DNA of 64,000 nt from Methylobacterium oryzihabitans (GTDB taxonomy: Bacteria; Pseudomonadota; Alphaproteobacteria; Rhizobiales; Beijerinckiaceae). The notes beneath the pieces were generated by a model. The model did no database searches and was not told the origin of the DNA. It saw only the letters and a list, made by a program, of their open reading frames with translations. The stretch covers positions 1 through 64,000 of the forward strand of contig NZ_SACP01000023.1 in NCBI RefSeq assembly GCF_004004555.2. The letters are read 5' to 3'. The position numbers and the translations under genes are program-made. This document shows, in pieces, positions 59,367 to 64,000 of the stretch. Within the stretch, counting starts at the first letter, position 1, and each line of letters starts with the position of its first letter.

Positions 59367-59398
59367 GGAACGTTGTTCCGGATTTGAATGATGTTCCG
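59367..59398. promoter_or_regulatory. Candidate IclR binding sites upstream of the regulator
   Basis: GGAAC-GTT-GTTCC (59367-59379) is a perfect palindrome. Its half site TGTTCCG recurs at 59392-59398, 18 bp on. Located between the divergent IclR and EamA genes. Confidence 0.5.
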
Positions 59399-59467
59399 TT
59401 CTATGTCAAGGCAATCGAAGGCGGACGGCCCGGTCGGGAGCGGCCCGCGGTTTCAAGGCGGGACGGC

Positions 59468-60367
59468 ATGAGCGGGCTCGACGGCGACCGACGACGGCAG
59501 GTGCTCGTCGGCATCGCCCTGATGATCGGCGCGGTGGCGGGCTTCGCCTGCATCGACGCGACCGCGAAGGCGCTCAACCGTTCGCTGAACCCGCTCCTCG
59601 TCGTAGCGGCGCGCTACGTCGGCAGCTTCGTGCTGGTGGCCCTGGTGCTCGGCCCGCGCCGCGGCAGCATCGGCCTGCTGCGCAGCCGGCGGCCGGCGCT
59701 CCAGGTGTTCCGCTCGCTCTGCCTCGTGATCGCGACGGTGTGCAGCTTCTTCGCCCTGCGGTCGCTTCCGCTGGCCCAGGTGACCTCGATCACCTTCGCC
59801 TCGCCACTGATCGTGGCGCTGATCGCCGGGCCGCTGCTCGGCGAGCACATCGGCTGGCGGCGGCTCGCCGCGGTGCTGGCGGGATTCGCGGGCGTGCTGG
59901 TGGTCGCCCGGCCCGGGCTCGGGATGCCGCCGGCGGCGCTCCTCGCCGTGGTCACGGCGGCGGTCAACGGCATCTACATCGTGGCGACGCGGATGCTCGC
60001 CGCCCACGACCCGCCCGAGACCACGATGCTCTATACCGGCCTCGTCGGCGCGGTGGTCACCGCCCCGGCGCTGGTCCTGCTCTGGGAGAGCCCGCCCGAC
60101 CTCGCCACCTGGACCGGGCTGTTCGCCATCGGGGGCTTCGGCACCCTCGGGCACTGGCTGCTGATCCTCGCCCACCGCCACGCCCCGGCCTCGACCCTGG
60201 CGCCGTTCGGCTACGCGCATCTCCTGTGGGCGCTGCTGATCGGCTTCGCGGCGTTCGGCGACGTGCCCGACCGCTGGACGCTGCTCGGCGGTGCGGTGGT
60301 TGCGGCGGCCGGGCTGTTCCTGATCGCCGAGGAGCGGCGGCCGGCGGCGACCGGCCGGAACCCGTGA
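59468..60367 (+). CDS. EamA/DMT-family transporter
   Basis: 299-aa, ten-helix inner-membrane carrier with two EamA repeats. The first repeat opens VLVGIALMIGAVAGFACIDA and contains LQVFRSLCLVIATVCSFFAL and ASPLIVALIAGPLLGEHIGW. The second opens LLAVVTAAVNGIYIVATRML and contains HAPASTLAPFGYAHLLWALL. Such proteins export or import small metabolites; no substrate can be inferred. ATG 59468 precedes the first helix; the open frame upstream lacks membrane character. It may share control with the divergent IclR gene. Confidence 0.85.
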   Translation: MSGLDGDRRRQVLVGIALMIGAVAGFACIDATAKALNRSLNPLLVVAARYVGSFVLVALVLGPRRGSIGLLRSRRPALQVFRSLCLVIATVCSFFALRSLPLAQVTSITFASPLIVALIAGPLLGEHIGWRRLAAVLAGFAGVLVVARPGLGMPPAALLAVVTAAVNGIYIVATRMLAAHDPPETTMLYTGLVGAVVTAPALVLLWESPPDLATWTGLFAIGGFGTLGHWLLILAHRHAPASTLAPFGYAHLLWALLIGFAAFGDVPDRWTLLGGAVVAAAGLFLIAEERRPAATGRNP

Positions 60368-60401
60368 TCCGGTCGCCTCTGCGCGCGTCCTCAGCCCGGG
60401 A

Positions 60402-60497
60402 TCAGTTGCTCAAGGTCCCTGACACGCCGACCGCGGTCAGGACGACGCCGCAGGCGAACACGCCGATCATGACGTAGGTGAGGGCTTTCAGGAACAA
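60402..60497 (-). CDS. 31-residue single-helix membrane peptide with TTG start
   Basis: MFLKALTYVMIGVFACGVVL followed by TAVGVSGTLSN: a short basic start, one hydrophobic helix and a polar end. TTG 60497 has a perfect GGAGG six bases upstream (60504-60508). The frame is closed by TGA at 60402. Upstream is the end of the FUSC gene's strand, whose stop lies at 60636. Comparable tiny membrane peptides are common in Hyphomicrobiales and often missed. Function unknown; it might stabilise a membrane complex. Confidence 0.55.
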   Translation of the reverse strand: MFLKALTYVMIGVFACGVVLTAVGVSGTLSN

Positions 60498-60635
60498 GAC
60501 GAACCTCCATCGGGTGGGGGGCTGACCGAGAGTGGACGAGCCGCGCGATATGACCTAGGCCCGGCGGGCCTTTCCCTTGCCCCAACGTGCGATCCGCGGT
60601 TCGGTTCGCGGCACCGCACCGACGCACCCGCAGCA

Positions 60636-62681
60636 TCACAGCGGCCGTCGCTCCACCAGGGCGGTCCAGCCGTCGCCGGCGAAGCGGGCGCGCATCAGCG
60701 CGACGAGGCTCTCGAGGTTCGACAGGGCGGCCTCGAGCAGCAGCGGGCGCGACAGGCCGATATGGCCGGCGCCGATCTCGATCGGGGCGTCGCGGCCCGC
60801 CCCTTCGGCGTCGGGCGCGCCGCCCTTGTCGAGGCCGTCGAGGCCGTCGGCCAGCGCGCGCGCCCGGGCGGCGAGGTCGGGGTGGGCGGCCTCGCCGGCG
60901 CTGCCGGCGGCGAGAACCCGGATCCAGAACATGCAGGCGAGGATCGCCGGCAGCTCGGTCGGGCGGCGGGCCCACCAGACCAGGGTGCTGCGGGCGCGCA
61001 GCGGCCGGATCGCCTGCCGCAGGTCGCGCAGCAGCCGGTCGGCCTGCCGCATCTCGGCGATCGGCGAGGCGTCGGCCTCGCCCGACAGGCGCCGGGCGCT
61101 GATCCGCAGCACCCGGGCGAGGCAGGCGACGAGGCTGGCGCCGGTCTGGCGGATATGGGCGTGGGTCGGAGCGGGCAGCAGGTACAGCCCGACCAGGATC
61201 GCGGCCGCGGCGCCGATCGCCGTCTCCTCCAGCCGCAGCAGCAGGATCGCCTCGGCCGACATCCCGATCAGGCTGTAGATCAGCCCGAGCATGATCGTGA
61301 CGCAGAAGATCGCCAGCGTCTGCGAGATCGCGAACACGTAGGACAGGCCGAACACGCAGACGAGCAGGGCCGCGCCCTCCAGCACCGGGTGGCCCGACAG
61401 CAGCACGCTGACGACCACGCCGGCGACCAGCCCCGCCACCGTGCCCCAGACCCGCTGCACGCCCTTGTGGATCGCCTCGCCGCTCGACCGGGCGCCGAGA
61501 AACACGAGGTAGGCGGTGAGCACCGCCCAGAACCAGCGGTCGGGCGAGACGAGCTGGCCGCCGACCATGCTGAGCAGGGCTGCCGTCGTGGCGCGGATCG
61601 CCGGGCGCCAGGCGAGGGCCGGCCGCGCCGCCGCCGGCCGGCTCGGCCGGATGCGGGAGGCGGCGAGCGCGCCGACGAGCCCGCGCAGCTCCGCTGCCGC
61701 GGCGTCGACCTCGCCGCCGGCGGCGAGCACCGTGGTCTCGGGCCCGGTCTCCCGCGGCCGCAGCTCGGCCCGGCGGCCGGTGGCGAGCCGGCGCGCGAGG
61801 AGCCGCACCTGCGCCCGCTCGGCGGCCGGCAGCGGCCCGGCGGCGAACAGCGCGGCCGAGAGCCCGATCAGCGCCAGCTCGAAGCGCATCAGCGCGGTGC
61901 CGAACCGCTCCAGGGCCGCGCCGTCGACGGCGGCGACCTGCTCCTCGACCAGCAGGACGGTCTCGTTGAAGGCGCCGAAATCCCGCCGCAGCCGGCGGCG
62001 GGCGGGTCCGTGCCGGGCCGCCGCAGCGCGCAGGCCGGCATGGACCAGGGCCGCGCCCTGGCGCTCGACCGCCCGCACGGTGCGCCGCGCCGCCGGCAGC
62101 GGGCGCTCCGGGATCAGCCGGAAGCCGACCGCCGTCACCACCGCCACCGCGAACGGCAGGCTGAGCAGCAGCGGCGGGACGTGGGCGAGGTCGACGTGGA
62201 GGAACAGCACGAGATAGGCGTGGACGACGGCGGTGAGCCCGAGCGCCACCGCCCGCGGCCCCCAGGACTGGAACGCCACCGCGGCGAACAGGGTCGCGAG
62301 GAAGCCGGCCTGCCCGAGATGCGGCCACGGGCGCAGGCACGCCGCCCCGACGATCGCGACCGCCGCGGCGCCCGCCATGCCGAAGACGGTGCGCAGGCGC
62401 TCGGCCGGCACGGTGTCGCGCGGCAGCGACGCGGCCATGAGCGCGAGCACCACCGCGACCGCGGCGGCGTGGACCGGCAGCCAGCCCTTCGCCGCCAGGG
62501 GCGCGACGACGAGGGCGGTGGCGGCGACCGACAGGGTGGTGCGGCAGGCGGAGCGCAGGCGCAGCGACCCCGGATCCGAGACGAGGAAGCCCGACCAGAT
62601 CCGCACGAGCGCAGCCCGGGCCTGCCGGCCCCGGGGCGCCCGCGCCCGCCCGTCCTCGATGCCCTCTGCCGGTTCCGCCAT
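60636..62681 (-). CDS. FUSC-family membrane protein (aromatic acid exporter-like)
   Basis: 681 aa with two membrane halves. The first has TTLSVAATALVVAPLAAKGW, AAAVAVVLALMAASLPRDT and ALGLTAVVHAYLVLFLHVDL. A soluble helical middle (about 200-360) follows. The second half opens AIRATTAALLSMVGGQLVSP and contains FWAVLTAYLVFLGARSSGEA, GVQRVWGTVAGLVAGVVVSV and FCVTIMLGLIYSLIGMSAEA. The WGTVAGLVAG block is the fusaric acid resistance/AaeB-like signature, so it may export aromatic acids. No membrane-fusion partner gene is adjacent. ATG 62681 opens the N-terminal basic region. Confidence 0.88.
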   Translation of the reverse strand: MAEPAEGIEDGRARAPRGRQARAALVRIWSGFLVSDPGSLRLRSACRTTLSVAATALVVAPLAAKGWLPVHAAAVAVVLALMAASLPRDTVPAERLRTVFGMAGAAAVAIVGAACLRPWPHLGQAGFLATLFAAVAFQSWGPRAVALGLTAVVHAYLVLFLHVDLAHVPPLLLSLPFAVAVVTAVGFRLIPERPLPAARRTVRAVERQGAALVHAGLRAAAARHGPARRRLRRDFGAFNETVLLVEEQVAAVDGAALERFGTALMRFELALIGLSAALFAAGPLPAAERAQVRLLARRLATGRRAELRPRETGPETTVLAAGGEVDAAAAELRGLVGALAASRIRPSRPAAARPALAWRPAIRATTAALLSMVGGQLVSPDRWFWAVLTAYLVFLGARSSGEAIHKGVQRVWGTVAGLVAGVVVSVLLSGHPVLEGAALLVCVFGLSYVFAISQTLAIFCVTIMLGLIYSLIGMSAEAILLLRLEETAIGAAAAILVGLYLLPAPTHAHIRQTGASLVACLARVLRISARRLSGEADASPIAEMRQADRLLRDLRQAIRPLRARSTLVWWARRPTELPAILACMFWIRVLAAGSAGEAAHPDLAARARALADGLDGLDKGGAPDAEGAGRDAPIEIGAGHIGLSRPLLLEAALSNLESLVALMRARFAGDGWTALVERRPL

Positions 62682-62822
62682 CCGCTGCCCGCCCTCGCCC
62701 CGGCGCCTCCCGGCGCCTCGCCCCCCGGGGAGCAGGGGCGATGCCAGTCCCGCCCCGCGAGCTATGCTGGGACGGCGCGGACGATTGTCGAGGGCGGCAT
62801 GACGCGAAGGTACCCCGAACGG

Positions 62823-62856
62823 CGACGGGCCGGAGCGTCGCCGCCCCGGCCCGTCG
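62823..62856 (-). terminator. Hairpin downstream of leuC
   Basis: CGACGGGCCGG and CCGGCCCGTCG form a perfect 11-bp stem, 26 bp beyond the minus-strand leuC stop. No T-tract. Confidence 0.5.
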
Positions 62857-62881
62857 TGCTTCGGTCGTCGTGGCAGCCGGC

Positions 62882-64000
62882 TCAGCCCTGCGGCCACTCG
62901 CGGATGTCGACGAAACGGCCGGCGATCGCGGCCGCCGCGGCCATCGCCGGGGAGACGAGATGGGTGCGGCCCTTGTGGCCCTGGCGGCCCTCGAAGTTGC
63001 GGTTCGAGGTCGAGGCGCAGCGCTCGTGCGGCTTGAGGCGGTCGGCGTTCATGCCGAGGCACATCGAGCAGCCCGGCTCGCGCCAGTCGAACCCGGCCTC
63101 GGTCAGGATCCGGGCGAGGCCCTCCTCCTCGGCCTGCTGCTTCACGAGGCCCGAGCCCGGCACCACCATCGCCGACACGTTCGGGTGCAGCTTGCGGCCC
63201 TCGACCATCCGGGCGACGACGCGCAGGTCCTCGATGCGGCCGTTGGTGCAGGAGCCGATGAACACCTTGTCGAGGGCGATGTCGGTGATCCGGGTGCCGG
63301 GCGTCAGGCCCATGTAGTCGAGCGCCTGCTCCTTCGAGCGGCGCAGGTTCTCGTCGGTGATCCGCGCAGGGTCGGGCACCAGCCCCTGCACCGAGACCAC
63401 GTCCTCGGGGCTGGTGCCCCAGGTTACGATCGGCGGCAGGTTGGCGGCGTCGAGGCGGATCTCGCGGTCGAACTGCGCGCCCTCGTCCGAGGCCAGGGTC
63501 TCCCAGTAGCGCAGGGCGGCGTCCCAGGCGGCGCCCTTGGGCGCCTTCGGGCGGTCCTTGACGTAGGCGAAGGTGGTCTCGTCGGGCGCGACCATGCCGG
63601 CGCGGGCGCCGCCCTCGATCGACATGTTGCAGATCGTCATCCGCCCCTCCATCGAGAGGGAGCGGATCGCCTCGCCGGCATATTCGAGCACGTGGCCGGT
63701 GCCGCCGGCGGTGCCGATCTCGCCGATGATCGCCAGGATGATGTCCTTGGCGGTCACGCCCGCGGGCAGGCGGCCGTCGACGACGGCGCGCATGTTCTTC
63801 GCCTTCTTCTGGATCAGCGTCTGGGTGGCGAGGACGTGCTCGACCTCCGAGGTGCCGATGCCGTGGGCGAGCGCCCCGAAGGCGCCGTGGGTCGAGGTGT
63901 GCGAGTCGCCGCACACGATCGTCATGCCCGGCAGGGTGAAGCCCTGTTCCGGCCCGATGATGTGGACGATGCCCTGCCGGCGGTCGAGGGCGTCGTAATA
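62882..64000 (-). CDS. leuC: 3-isopropylmalate dehydratase large subunit, 5' end outside window
   Basis: The visible 372 residues are the C-terminal part of the aconitase-fold LeuC, which with LeuD isomerises 2- to 3-isopropylmalate in leucine synthesis. The frame enters from the window edge (YYDALDRRQGIVHIIGPEQG) and contains VCGDSHTSTHGAFGALAHGI, GTSEVEHVLATQTL, SIEGGARAGMVAPDETTFAY. The three [4Fe-4S] Cys are in FIGSCTNGRIEDLR and GCSMCLGMN. The end NRNFEGRQGHKGRTHLVSPA is the usual LeuC close. About 95 N-terminal residues are missing from the window. Confidence 0.96.
   Translation of the reverse strand, partial: YYDALDRRQGIVHIIGPEQGFTLPGMTIVCGDSHTSTHGAFGALAHGIGTSEVEHVLATQTLIQKKAKNMRAVVDGRLPAGVTAKDIILAIIGEIGTAGGTGHVLEYAGEAIRSLSMEGRMTICNMSIEGGARAGMVAPDETTFAYVKDRPKAPKGAAWDAALRYWETLASDEGAQFDREIRLDAANLPPIVTWGTSPEDVVSVQGLVPDPARITDENLRRSKEQALDYMGLTPGTRITDIALDKVFIGSCTNGRIEDLRVVARMVEGRKLHPNVSAMVVPGSGLVKQQAEEEGLARILTEAGFDWREPGCSMCLGMNADRLKPHERCASTSNRNFEGRQGHKGRTHLVSPAMAAAAAIAGRFVDIREWPQG

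Overview
The window is one very GC-rich stretch typical of the order Hyphomicrobiales (Alphaproteobacteria). It is most like Methylobacterium/Methylorubrum. The evidence is the alphaproteobacterial cell-wall/division gene order (ftsW-murG-murC-murB-ddl-ftsQ-ftsA-ftsZ-lpxC-bamD-recN), a long Pro/Ala-rich FtsZ linker, strong G/C third-position bias, and dispersed palindromic intergenic repeats. The genus is an inference from general features; no search was run.

Layout. 0.2-7.7 kb: an HWE-type PAS histidine kinase, a Bcr/CflA exporter, a DoxX protein, an AlgX/AlgJ-like protein, a NarL-type response regulator, and a divergent marR/MATE pair with a clear operator, then a MaoC-fold protein. 7.7-10.8 kb: a brnTA toxin-antitoxin locus whose toxin gene is split by a repeat, a divergent-type htpG with a sigma32-like promoter, and an orphan Phd-like antitoxin. 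11.2-26.0 kb: the division/envelope cluster. It starts abruptly at ftsW (no murE/F, mraY or murD upstream) and has a DUF559 gene between murC and murB. 26-29.3 kb: a metallophosphoesterase, the deletion scar of a molybdenum hydroxylase operon, a MarR regulator, and a repeat-rich gene-poor stretch.

29.4-47.6 kb is a catabolic region. LysR is divergent from an aldehyde dehydrogenase, followed by a ThDP-dependent lyase, a branched-chain-type ABC importer in which LivM, LivG and LivF are one polypeptide, two extended-SDR enzymes, a cupin, a short-chain dehydrogenase, a TIM-barrel isomerase and a broken FAD dehydrogenase. A GntR/FCD regulator and tcuAB (tricarballylate-type oxidation) follow. 47.7-50.6 kb: a large DUF2339 membrane protein and a possible coupled small membrane protein. 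50.8-54.9 kb: an IclR-controlled MFS/SDR/FAH-hydrolase operon with a good operator. 55-60.5 kb: a YfdX protein, a BKACE enzyme, pcaHG with an IclR regulator, an EamA transporter and a 31-residue membrane peptide. 60.6-64 kb: a FUSC-type exporter and the 3' part of leuC, which runs off the window.

Three repeat families are visible. Family A (about 107-148 bp, near-inverted ends TGATACGA/TCGTATGA, compensating hairpins) has five copies plus a fragment. Its terminal TGA is the stop codon of the upstream reading frame in three copies, and one copy splits brnT. Family B has two copies, each a variable hairpin followed by a conserved tail. Family C is a 172-bp large inverted repeat plus a partial copy. 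These repeats, the LivMGF fusion, the rare-codon island inside ddl and the unassigned catabolic cluster are the points most worth following up.
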